Assembly: GCA_018873245.2 (NCBI GenBank)
Contig: JAEMBT020000005.1
Coordinates: 9,038,001-9,102,000 of the forward strand
Length of the DNA: 64,000 bases
Source: Archegozetes longisetosus
Taxonomy: Eukaryota > Arthropoda > Arachnida > Sarcoptiformes > Trhypochthoniidae
Reading direction: 5' to 3'
Below are positions 26,850 through 36,220 of this stretch, one piece after another; the stretch's first letter is position 1, and every line of letters begins with the position of its first letter. The position numbers and the translations under genes are program-made. The notes below the pieces were generated by a model, which saw nothing but the letters and a program-made list of their open reading frames with translations, had not been told where the DNA came from and did no database searches.

Positions 26850-26978
26850 CAGTAAGCACATTATGTCCGGTAACACAGTCAAAAGTACTTTCTTAAACTT
26901 ATATCACTTTTGATAATAAAATGAAAGCTAAAGGATTAGTGAAACATGACTGTGTTACCGGATATAATGTGCTTACTG
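26850..26978. mobile_element. 129-bp Tc1/mariner-type MITE, TA target duplication
   Basis: The ends are inverted repeats of about 33 bp: CAGTAAGCACATTATGTCCG at the left and CGGATATAATGTGCTTACTG at the right, with GGTAACACAGTC pairing to GACTGTGTTACC inside. A TA dinucleotide flanks both sides (26848-26849 and 26979-26980). The CAGT start and the TA duplication are the hallmarks of Tc1/mariner elements. There is no ORF, so it must have been mobilised by a transposase encoded elsewhere. Confidence 0.9.
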
Positions 26979-27212
26979 TACCTATAAAACGTATCCTCTT
27001 CACAATTGAAAGCGAAACTGACTAAAAGTAATACATTATTCTAGAAAGATTGCTATTTCATGTTTTAATACTTTATATGATTTATTATTTATATCTTATA
27101 TTTTATGTGATTTCAAATGTTTTATTCAACAAAAATTTATGACTTTTTGCACATTTTATTGTTTAGTACTTCAACTGGAATATGTAATGATAAAAATTTT
27201 ATTGTGCAGAGA

Positions 27213-27533
27213 TTATGACATTAACGCGTGATTTAGATAAGAAATCTCAATATTATATGCTTTGCCCGCATTACTTTTTCTGTTTTCATTACTATTGATT
27301 TGTTTACTTTCTGCCGTTTTAGTTGAGAGTTTCTCACTGTATTTTACTATGTCTTCAATTTTAGTGTCATTTGTTATTTTATTGACTTTATCAATCAGTT
27401 GATCTAACCAACAGCAGTCACTTATCTGATTCTCCAAACTTACCGTCTTCACCACAAACGCACTTTTAGAACACCCGTGGTTGTCGGAGATAATTGGATC
27501 GTTCTGTGTGTTTTTGTTAAAAATCAGATACAT
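27213..27533 (-). other. Unassigned 106-codon frame
   Basis: An open frame with a mid-region like QLIDKVNKITNDTKIEDIVK, probably helical. I recognise no family, the composition is close to background and no splice partner is evident. Listed only because it is one of the longer frames in this gap between choline kinase and the transposase remnant. Confidence 0.15.
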
Positions 27534-27829
27534 TTCTTAATAACTCGTTATCCCAATCAAATATAATATATTTTTCTAAATAACATATCATCCATATGTT
27601 TATTAATATCAAATCTTGTTCATTCACATTAGATTAGATTCGACCAGTAATAAACAAATGCCGTTTTAAATCAGACAGATTAAAACCATTACCTCGATCA
27701 GACCCGATCAGTTTTGAATGTATTTAAGGTCAGCTTTAAATAGTATTAAATACAAGATCAGTTGAATAATATAAAGTATACGAGTACAATAGTACCAGAT
27801 GATATAAGGAAAAATATGTCAATGAAAAA

Positions 27830-28117
27830 GGTTTTAGTGTTTGTTCAAGCGAACGAAGAACATCCTTAATGAAAAAACCACAGCTTTGTAAGATGGTAGG
27901 GATATCAAATTCAAGTCTTAAGCGTATTATGAAGGATCTAAATATGAAGAGTTTCTATCGTCATGAGACGCCTGTAAATAGAAAAAAGGCAGATATAACA
28001 ATCAATAAAAAGATAAATAAAGGTACTAAGAAATTATCTTTAAGATGTAGAACAATAGCGAACACAAAGTGCATGGATTTGTACCTCCTAATTGTGACAT
28101 CTATGGAATGGAAATGA
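27830..28117 (+). pseudogene. Possible Tc1/mariner-like transposase remnant
   Basis: An 82-codon frame starting at 27869 contains KMVGISNSSLKRIMKDLNMK followed by a basic stretch. This resembles the second helix-turn-helix of Tc1/IS630-type transposases (a form of xSxSTVxRILK followed by hydrophobic-basic residues). No DDE catalytic region follows, so it is a fragment. The assignment rests on a short motif only. Confidence 0.35.
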
Positions 28118-28624
28118 CACCAAATATAAACTATGATAATGTTAAGTGATTTATTGGTTAGCGTTTAATTCTTCAGCTTTTTAGCGAGAAAATTTTAAGT
28201 TCCACTCATTTGTATAAGTTTAAATTTCCATAATAGAAAAAGTATATCAATGTTAAAACAAGTACAGATAGAATACCAAGTAATATTTAAACCCGAACCT
28301 GTTATTTTATTAATAACTTAATGTGGCATTGTCATTGAAGAAGACATGTTTATCTTTCCTATGTTCTAATTTTTTTTTTAAATTTAAAGATAAAATATAG
28401 CAAGATTATACCAAATACAATTAAAACACCAGTTAAAACATAAATACAATACCACAATATTTTATTTTCAGAACAAAGTGATTTAACTTTTTCATAGCAT
28501 CTATTAATTTTAGAATCTATTTTTCATCTATTAATTTCTCAGTTATCATTTATAAAGATAAAGACAGAGTGTTCAGTAAATGTCGTTTAGCTCTTCTTTT
28601 ATTATTGTTTCTAATTACAGGTTT

Positions 28625-28800
28625 TTTTTTAGCAAAGTCTGAATTTTTTGTTCATCGTAGTGATTAACATCTTTAAGTTCTTTTTCTAAAACATTAATTT
28701 TGTTATCCTTCAATTCAATTTCTTCGTCCATTCTTTCAATAGTTTCAACAGCTGCAACACCTAATTCTTTTAAAATTCTATTTTCTGTATAAACGAAGTC
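28625..28800 (-). pseudogene. Decayed coiled-coil ORF fragment
   Basis: The minus strand reads through ELGVAAVETIERMDEEIELK and then KINVLEKELKDVN, a heptad-rich acidic/basic helix, before running into the left arm of the inverted-repeat element. No start is visible and stops follow on both sides. It probably joined the basic, membrane-anchored segment encoded in the arm. Family unknown. Confidence 0.4.
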
Positions 28801-29187
28801 TAGAACAAATCAATAATTCGTTATATAATTAATTAGCAGCTTTAGCTTTAGATTCAACGGAACATAAAAAATTTAATGATATAAAGAATCAGTTTCTTTA
28901 TTCTTTTTTTATTTAATTCAACAAGGTCTTTGTAATAATTAAAAATGGTTTTAATTGAAAATAATATTTATTTATAATTCTATCTATTGGATGAGATTTT
29001 TCATTAAATGATTTTACATTATTATTTAGTGAACATAATTACATTATTAGAATCTTTGTTTCCATTAAGCGAAGTCAATTGTTTAGCACCATGAGTCTCG
29101 GTTGCGGTTGACAACTTCGTTGGAGTTAAACTTATCTTTTCAGGGGCAATTTCATTTAATGGTTTAACTTCATGAAGATTTGAATCA

Positions 29188-29463
29188 TCATAAAATTTCT
29201 AAAATATCTTCTTTCAAATGTCTTAATTTTATATTACCACCATTTTTAAGATATTTTCTGTAATCATGTGATAACATACTTTCATATTTCTTACCATCAA
29301 ACATTAAAAAATTTTCTTTAATATAATTTAATGTAACTAGCGTATAATCATCTATTTTTCTTACAGATGATATTATAAAATTGACGGACGCTATGCTGAG
29401 GAGGTCCGCCAATACACTTTCTCGACCCGGTAAACAATAGTTAACGCAGCACTTAATATACAT
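29188..29463 (-). pseudogene. Unrecognised ORF remnant inside inverted-repeat element
   Basis: A 91-codon frame. Its first 27 codons are GC-richer and differ in composition from the AT-rich remainder, so the frame seems to join two unrelated sequences; the first part begins 4 bp from the solo LTR and may be retroelement sequence. The remainder (VRKIDDYTLVTLNYIKENF and onward) matches no family I know. Just past its stop, another minus-strand frame (about 29198-29060) continues with NLHEVKPLNEIAPEKISLTP, suggesting a frame break in a longer ancestral gene. Confidence 0.35.
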
Positions 29464-29466
29464 CTA

Positions 29467-29752
29467 TGTCACTCCGAGTTAAATAGCGAATAATCAAACT
29501 TCAGTAATTAAAAATAAACAATTTAATGTTAAAATAAGTTAATTAAAAATTAAATACAACAAAAATATAAGAACAACAAAGACAATTCAATCCGACATGC
29601 TCTCTCCTCAAGAGGCTTATCAAGTCTCCTTTATTCGTAAAAACTCCCCCTTTTATATATGTATTGAACTGTATTACGGTACAGTTCAATGAATGACCAG
29701 TTAGTGTTGAACTGACTGGCTTACGCGTGGAGTTGACGTTTCGCCCCCGTCA
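29467..29752 (-). repeat. Solo LTR candidate, 286 bp
   Basis: On the minus strand the segment starts TGACGGGGGCG and ends GGAGTGACA, so it has the TG...CA ends of an LTR. In order it carries a TATA box (CATATATAAAAGG) about 110 bp from the start and an AATAAAG polyadenylation-like signal downstream, as in a U3-R-U5 layout. No reverse transcriptase is nearby and I find no clear target-site duplication, so it would be a solo LTR left by recombination or an LTR-like end of a truncated element. Confidence 0.6.
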
Positions 29753-29852
29753 AAATTATTATTTATATCTTTATGGATAAAACATCTTATTGTAGAGTTT
29801 TTCATTTATTATATAAAATATTATCCTATTATCCTATAGATTTCTATATTTT

Positions 29853-30164
29853 TTATTTAAAGGTGTCATAATACATCTCAATTTTTTCATAAGACTTTTC
29901 ACTTAAATTTTGATTTTTAGATGGATTTATTTTTATTCTCTCAATTGTTTTTAATTTATTATCTTTAACTCTTTCAGCACCCAATGAGTTAATACTTAAA
30001 CAAAATTTACCATTAACATCACGATTTTTATGTATTAATAATGTTCTTGAATTACAATCAATATTATTTTGTTTTAGATATTTTGTACCAGTTTTTTCAG
30101 ATATTTTATATTCGTTAGCAAATTTTCTTATGCTATTCTTTTTAAAATTATATTCTTTTAACAA
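29853..30164 (-). pseudogene. Unrecognised basic ORF, possible helix-turn-helix
   Basis: A 103-codon frame, rich in Lys and Asn. Its N-terminal part (KNSIRKFANEYKISEKTGTK) could form a helix-turn-helix, and a second part has KFCLSINSLGAERVKDNKL. No family recognised. It lies within the inverted-repeat element and its codon use is extremely AT-biased, like the other internal fragments. Confidence 0.3.
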
Positions 30165-30224
30165 TTTGATAAACTCATCTGTTGTTATATTGACTTAACT
30201 CATTTATATAAAAATAGATTTTTT

Positions 30225-30325
30225 AATTTGTGGAAATACGGTACAGTATGGTATAGTATTATGGAAATACAGTATAGAATTATGGTATAGAATTATAGTA
30301 ATATGGTATGGAAATACATGGAATA
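30225..30325. repeat. Short tandem repeat of TATGGAAATACAGTATAG type
   Basis: Units such as TATGGAAATACAGTATAG and TATGGTATAGAATTATAG recur imperfectly four to six times just outside the right arm of the inverted-repeat element. Confidence 0.55.
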
Positions 30326-30833
30326 CATATTCAAAAAAATCAAACCACTAAACAAAAAATTGTAATTAGAAATAATAATAAGGAAAGAGCTAAACACCAT
30401 TTATTGAATACTCTTTCTTATAATTAAAGATCATGAAGAATTATTAATTCTTTAAATGATGACAGAGACTTTAATAAATGATGCTAATGATAAAGTTAAA
30501 TCACTTTATTCTGAAAACAAAAGATTATGGTGTTGAATTTATGTTTTAATTTGTGTTTCAATTGTATTTCGTATAATCTTACTATATTTTATTTTTAAAT
30601 TTAAAAACAATTTAGAACATAGGAAGGATAACATATCTCCTTTAATGACATTATCACACTAAATTATTAATAAAATAACCGGTTTGGGTTTATATATTAC
30701 TTGGTATTTTATCTGTACTTGTTTTAACATTGATATACTTTTTCTATTAGATGGTTTTCTGTAGTGTTGTAGCTTAAAATCCATGTTAAACGATATGAAA
30801 AGTTCACTTTTTGGTGATTTTAGAGTGGGTAAG

Positions 30834-31460
30834 AAAAGTACGAGCTAGTACTTCGCACAAATCGAGTTTGAGTCGAGTTGGAGCAGATTTGAATTCGACT
30901 CGTAAAAATCGAGTCGAGTCTGTTCAAACTGGGAATCGATTTGATTTGGATTCGCGTCGAGTCTATCCGAAGACTCGAATCAACTAATATTAATGGATTA
31001 CATAAGATTTTCAACTCAAATATCGAACAGATGTGTAGAGTGGACTCTTTTATACTAAAATGCATGCTTTCTAGATAATTCCTGAATATTTTGCAAGATT
31101 GTAGGATGCTTTGAAAAGTTACAAAATATTCCATAAGTTTCTAGAATGCTCTAATGAGTTCTTGAATATTTCATGAGTTTATAGAGTGTTCTAACCAACT
31201 CTAGAATATTCCATAACTATAAAATACTCCACCGATTTCTAGAATGCTCTAAAAAGTTCTAGAATGTTGAAATCATAGAACATTTTACAGCTCAAAAGAA
31301 TTCAAATCCCTCAAACCTAATTGAGTCATACCCGGACTCGATTCGACTGCGTTCTAGTCAAATCTTCTAGAGATTTCAACTTGAAAGTTTGAATCGATTT
31401 GACAAATCGGTCAAGTCGACTCGACCCGTGCGGAGCACTAGAACGAGCTCGTACTGTCCC
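30834..31460. mobile_element. Inverted-repeat element with CGAGTCGAGT-rich ends
   Basis: The left end AGTACGAGCTAGTACT..TCGCAC pairs with the right end, which on the reverse strand reads AGTACGAGCTCGTTCTAG..CCGCAC. Both flanks carry degenerate CGAGTCGAGT/AATCGATTTGA words (30865-30985 and 31330-31435). The core (31069-31290) is a different repeat array made of TTCTAGAA-like units. No ORF with family signal. The end motif resembles the tandem repeat of 23365-24010, so the two may be related. Confidence 0.55.
31069..31290. repeat. Array of TTCTAGAA(TGCTC)-like motifs
   Basis: TTCTAGATAATTCCTGAA, TTCTAGAATGCTCTA (twice), CTCTAGAATATTCC and TTCTAGAATGTTG recur at about 35-45-bp spacing. The nTTCnnGAAn pattern is the heat-shock element consensus, so the array could bind heat-shock factor; it may equally be a simple degenerate tandem repeat. 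Confidence 0.5.
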
Positions 31461-31620
31461 AGGCTTTTGTATTAATATCGTGAGTTTTTATTGAATCTTG
31501 TTCGTACGAGTTGTGCTGTCCTAGGTTTTTTCGTTAATTTTGTGGATTTTGGAGAATCTGAGATAGTATGATTTGTACTGTTAGTAGATTCGTACTATCG
31601 TACTGTCCCAGCCCCGCCAT
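31440..31620. repeat. Inverse-orientation copies of the GGGACAGTACGA repeat
   Basis: GAGCTCGTACTGTCCCAGG, ACGAGTTGTGCTGTCCTAGG and TCGTACTGTCCCAGCC are reverse complements of the unit core found at 23365-24010, here at about 60-100-bp spacing. Confidence 0.6.
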
Positions 31621-31669
31621 ATATACACTACCCTCGATCATGGTCTAATGATATATCACTTAAGATTTC

Positions 31670-32850
31670 TGGATAATAGGGATCTATGTGGACACATACT
31701 TTAATGATTGATTCTAATAGTACTTGATGTGAGGAGTCGAATGATATATTACAACCCATATAAGTTACGTCAAAGTTACATCAAAAATCCGTTCCCCATC
31801 CTCCCACCCCACCCTAATACCCACTATTCTACTTACCCTTCTCGATATTCTTCAAATGCGATATTTTCACGCATTTATTTAAATTAAAATGAAAAGATTT
31901 AATTATCCCACCCAACTCCACCTCACCCCCCACTATTAGCACTATCATCATCATTACCATCAGAATCTCTGTTCATATCATAATCATCATTATTCATGGG
32001 TGTACTATTGGGGGGTTGGACCAATGGTACATCCACTTCATAAAAAATTTGAATAATACAAAAAATACAAAAATACAAAAAACTCAAAAAGTAAGAAATA
32101 AAATTTAACCCTCGCACGGCTAATGATATTTTTGTAACCAAAACGGCTAAGAGTGGGTCATATTGACCCTGGAATTTTTTCTGGACTCAAATACTATTTA
32201 ATGAGAAACTAATGATACAAAATATTAATAGTAAGATTATTTTATACTACTATGTCTTATATATTAATAGTAAGTGATACTTTGTTTGACTCAATTTTCG
32301 AAATAGTAATAGAAATGTCATTATGTATATATCAAAGTATGTAATATGAGAGTTTGGTTCAATTTGTTAATGTAAACATGCAACTTATTGTTTATAACTT
32401 ACAAATATGATTTCATTCATTCATTCTATCTAGAGTTTTAGACAATACTCAAAGTATTCGAAGAATACATGAGGTCAAAGTCTAATTTGTATTAAACTAA
32501 ACGAAAAACTAATTTTTAATTATCATCGGATCAAAATAACCCACCTTTAACCGTGCGAGGGTTAAATTTCATGAATTGAAAAATTCATTAGGGTGAACGG
32601 TTGGGGGATGGTGGGCGGGAATTCGTGCGCGCTCGCTAGGTATCCCCTCCGAAGCGCGTGTAGCCCTTCAGAGAGAATATCTAGCGTATATTAGTTAATA
32701 TAAAAAGCTTTTTAATTTTTGAAAAAGTTAATTTTTTGACGTAATATATGGATAAAACATCGAATGTAATCTATCATTCGACTCCCCACACTGAGTACTA
32801 TTAAGATCAATTATTCAAAGTATGTGCCCGCATAGAGTCCCATCTACCCA
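31670..32850. mobile_element. Inverted-repeat element split by a piggyBac-type MITE
   Basis: The left arm (about 31676-31790) matches the reverse complement of about 32735-32846: for example GGACACATACTTTAATGATTGAT against GGGCACATACTTTGAATAATTGAT, and GAGGAGTCGAATGATA against GGGGAGTCGAATGATA. A second pairing (CCGTTCCCCATCCTCCCA / GGTTGGGGGATGGTGGG) lies deeper. The middle is interrupted by the TTAA-flanked element at 32109-32561, so this is the older insertion. The 72-codon minus frame at 31923-32141 spans the junction and is not a gene. Confidence 0.65.
32109..32561. mobile_element. 453-bp piggyBac-type MITE, TTAA target duplication
   Basis: The element starts CCCTCGCACGG and ends CCGTGCGAGGG, a perfect 11-bp inverted repeat, and is flanked by TTAA on both sides (32105-32108 and 32562-32565). 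An inner pair, AGAGTGGGTCATATTGACCC / GATCAAAATAACCCACC, also lies inverted. CCC ends plus TTAA are diagnostic for the piggyBac superfamily. No transposase is encoded. Confidence 0.9.
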
Positions 32851-33956
32851 AGTTTTCAGCCAATAAAATTTATTTCACTATAATTAGTCAACTTTGAGAC
32901 CCAGGGGTCTAGTGTTATTCATAGTTTTTAGCTTAGTTTTCACTAAACTCTTTAGATTTTAGGTTAGACTTTAGACGTAAACCTAAAATTTTCCTTAGAC
33001 TAGGTCTACTTTAGATGCCTAAAATCTAAGGCCTAAAATTGCCTTCACTAGTCAAACTACTTAATTTATACTTAATAAAGTTTAACAACTTTTTATTGAG
33101 TTGTTCTGTGAATAAACCATTTTCACAAACTTCACAAATTAATTTCGCTAAATACTGTTTGATCGATAAGAATAATACAAAACTAACTTGATGTCATGAT
33201 TTGTAATGTTGAAGCGGTTGCTTCAAGATGGACAGTTAAGTTATTTAGATATTAACAATGAAGATTAATGCAAAATCAATCATACGCCTTAAAGTCTTGG
33301 GCGACTCTGACACTATACACATGGTCCCTACAGGCGTTGTAGCAATGTGTTTAGTGTAAGAGTTGTGAGAAAATCAAATTTCATTGTAATGCCGGTTGTC
33401 TAACTATGTATTTTTGCGAGAATACGGATTAATTTGAATTTCGCGCTCCATTGAATATGAGTAATGTTGTAGACGATAGATGGCGTATTGAGTAGTGAAC
33501 TAAAGATCAAATTGAACACTAGAGGTCTGAAAGAATTATTTTACAATAGTTTATGAATTAGAGAAGTTAGGTTAGGTCAATACACACTTAAAATTGAGGT
33601 TACAAGTTAGAATTTGTACAATTCATCAATACTAAAACGAAGCAGTGAAAGTCTACAATTTTGAGATATTTCAAAGCATTTAGGGTATGATTTTTGAACC
33701 ATTTGAGTCCAAATACTAAACCTAAAACTTATGTGAAATATGACATACTTTATAGTTAGTCTGTGCTATCGCATCAGTCATTTTATATATAATTTTACGT
33801 AAAGTTTAAAATATCAACAATTTTATCAATATTTTCCCTGAGAATTTCACTATACAGTGATTTTAACAAATATGCAATTTTCTACTACATAAAAGTAAAA
33901 CACTACTCCGTTTTAGTTTTGATGAATTGTACAACATATTTTAGACAATCATGTAA
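32850..33956. other. Noncoding; degenerate CTAAAATCTAAGG repeats
   Basis: At about 32900-33060, words such as CTAAAATCTAAGGCCTAAAA and their complements recur between CTAGTG-like ends (CTAGTGTTATT and CACTAG), which may be the worn ends of another short element. The rest (33060-33956) shows no gene or strong repeat. Confidence 0.35.
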
Positions 33957-34012
33957 TCCCTGGAAAAATCATTTGCATTCAGAGCCCATAAACCTTGTCT
34001 TCAATCTTCTGC
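33957..34012 (-). pseudogene. Remnant copy of kinase 3' end
   Basis: The minus strand of about 34005-33960 repeats, at lower identity, the segment at 34265-34225 inside the neighbouring kinase gene (compare ATTTGCATTCAGAGCCCATAAACCTT with ATTTGCGTTCAGAGCCCATGAACCTT, here split by wording only). It lies directly behind the kinase stop codon and looks like what is left of a tandem paralogue. Confidence 0.5.
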
Positions 34013-34019
34013 AGTTCTC

Positions 34020-36220
34020 TTAATCGGAATCTGAATTTGATGTATTTTGCGAGCTCAAGTCAGATTTAGATTCGAATATAAGTTCAGATTCTGATTCCGA
34101 TTCTGATTCAGAGTCCGTGGTAAAATTCGAATCCGTATCGGATTCAGATTCATGGTTCGGTTGAGCACGTTTTATGATACTTAGAACGATATTTGATGTC
34201 CGACAAGGATTTGAAAACTGAGGAAAATCAAATTCATTTGCGTTCAGAGCCCATGAACCTTTGGCTTCCAGTATTTCCTCGCAATTCGGCCTGATGCGAA
34301 TTACTTTGTCCGTCATTTTACACGATTTTTCACCTAAATCTTGAAATTTAGACTTAAGAATTTCTGGAATATTCAAATTCTCCCTGCAGTAATGCAAAAA
34401 TTCAAATGAGTCTATATTGAGAATTGGCCTTATCTGAATATATTTGGAGCACACCTGTTTGGGTCTATATCAAATAGCTCCCGAGCAATGATCCCTAAAC
34501 TATAGACGTCTGCTTTTGTATCATATTTCGTTGAATACAATACTTCTGGTGCTGCATATTTGATGGCTCCTCTGTCTGCGCTATGTGATTGCTGAGCGAA
34601 TTCATGAAATGCAGCTAAACCAAAGTCTCCAATTTTCACAGTTGTTCCACCAGTCGATTTAATCTTCAAAAGTATGTTATCGGGTTTCAGGTCTCTGTGA
34701 ATGATTGGAGGGTTGTGGTGATGCAAATATTGGACTCCTTTCAATGTTTCAATGAATAATTCGCTCGCTACAAAGTAACCCAATGGCGTCAAGAAATCAT
34801 GTGCTTTGAGGTTCGAATCTTCTTTCAACTCCGCGATGATTGCTTTCAAATTCGTGTCGCATAGTTCCATTTCAATATAAAGGGTGCAATCCTTTAATCC
34901 AGATTCATCTGTGATCAAATCTTCAACCCATATGTCGCGGTACTTCACAAGTTTCTCATCTCTCAATCCCTGAATCGTAGCACAAGTCTCCAGTTCTTTC
35001 AAAAACTCTCTTGCTTCATTAGTGCTGAACCTTACTTTCTTCACCGCAGAATATACGAATTCATTCCAACAATAGCTCCCACACACTTTGAACACTTGTC
35101 CGTAGCTGCCTTCTCCGAGTTTCCCCAATTCATTGAATCGTCTTCTGTATTGTCCATTCTTAATGAAGGTGTCATTAAATGGAGTGATTCTCCCCTCAAC
35201 TGGTTTGTAATTTATTTGTAAATAATGCTCATAAATGTCATCGAATGATTTAAAAGGAGCTTCCTTCGGTTCCCATATCACATTTCTCTCCCATCGACCC
35301 CAAATATAGTATGAACCATTCTCTGATTGTGCAGCAGAAATGTCATACCGCCAATATGATTCGATGTTAGTGAATTTACTCGAACAAACCAGCTTTTTAG
35401 GAGTGATCTGTTCCAAAACATCGACGCCAGTTCCCAGTTCTCCGTATTTATTCCAACCGAACACATGAATGTCTCTATCATGTGACAACAACAAACTGTG
35501 AAATGAACCACAACAGATTTTCTCAACAGTGATATCGTTCATTTCGATTCGTTTCGGTGAATTCCAATTCCTACATTTTATTCCAGTCCCAAGTTGACCA
35601 TGTGCATTCCTCCCCCAACTGAAGACTTTTCCCGTCTCTGTCAATGCCATTGAATGAGAATGACCACAAGCAATAGCTTTCACTTTCTCACCATCGAATC
35701 CTCCCACATGCCATGGCGTTGGTTCACATTCACTATCTTTCCCATTCCCAATCTGCCCACATTCATTGTCACCCCACGCATAGACCTGACCATCGATTGT
35801 CAAAGCAAGCGAATGCGAACTACCACAGCAAACATCAGTGACATTTTTGTCGCTCAAGTATTCATTTAATGCTGGTTTATATTTTCGACGATCATCACTT
35901 CCATTCCCTAGTATTCCCTCTCCATTCCAACCCCAACAATAAACCTTGCCATTAACAGTGCGCGCAACTGTATGGAATTGACCACTCTTAAAATCAGTGA
36001 CTCCTTTTCCGCACAACTGTTTAACTAATGATTGCTCTACAATTGAATCGACGATCGCTTTGTCACTCGTTATGAAGACTATGTTTCTGAATACACTCTT
36101 CCCGAATTTGTAGACCTTGTCCTCTTTGGTCACCACTATCACATTTCTGTTAACGAATGATAATCTGATATCGTCTTTGAAATAATGATTTAGTTTATTT
36201 GAAAATGTGTTATTCGTCAT
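34020..36220 (-). CDS. RCC1-repeat / protein kinase fusion
   Basis: About 733 residues. Residues 70-300 hold RCC1-type blades (GKVYCWGWNGEGILG, GQVYAWGDNECGQIG, GKVFSWGRNAHGQLG, HVFGWNKYGELG) with the intervening CCGSSHSLAL motifs. A Ser/Thr-kinase domain follows: glycine loop LGEGSYGQVFKV, AVKKV lysine, IIHRDLKPDNILL, KIGDFGLAA and AAPEVLY, so the catalytic residues are all present. The activation segment and insert style resemble eIF2-alpha-kinase/PEK-like kinases more than NEKs, but this is a loose impression. NEK8/NEK9 have the opposite order (kinase first). The C-terminus is an acidic Ser-Glu-Asp tail. The frame changes at 34458-34460 inside the C-lobe; one extra base in the TTT run joins both halves. 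A 26-bp GT-AG intron would also do so but is implausibly short. Single-exon otherwise. Function unknown. Confidence 0.85.

Larger units (their letters stand above)
28231..30749. mobile_element. 2.5-kb inverted-repeat element with decayed ORFs
   Basis: The left arm (about 28231-28620) returns reverse-complemented at about 30359-30749, clearly diverged (roughly four bases in five match by eye). Both arms preserve the same coding signal: a basic stretch (RNNNKRRAKRHLLNT on the minus strand in the left arm) and, after frame breaks, a hydrophobic segment before a lysine-rich end. The arms therefore look like two decayed copies of one small membrane-protein gene in opposite orientation. The interior holds a coiled-coil fragment (minus strand, about 28790-28630), two broken minus-strand frames (29463-29188, 30164-29853) and a solo LTR. 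The source could be a large DNA transposon or an old virus insertion; I cannot tell. Confidence 0.65.

Noticed and set aside
31923-32141. 72-codon minus-strand frame with a hydrophobic N-terminus and acidic end
   Set aside because: It crosses the left boundary of the piggyBac-type MITE, so it cannot be an old gene.
34429-34454. 26-bp GT-AG intron in the RCC1-kinase gene
   Set aside because: It would restore the frame but is far shorter than any other intron here; a one-base deletion in the adjacent TTT run explains it and matches the error pattern of the window.
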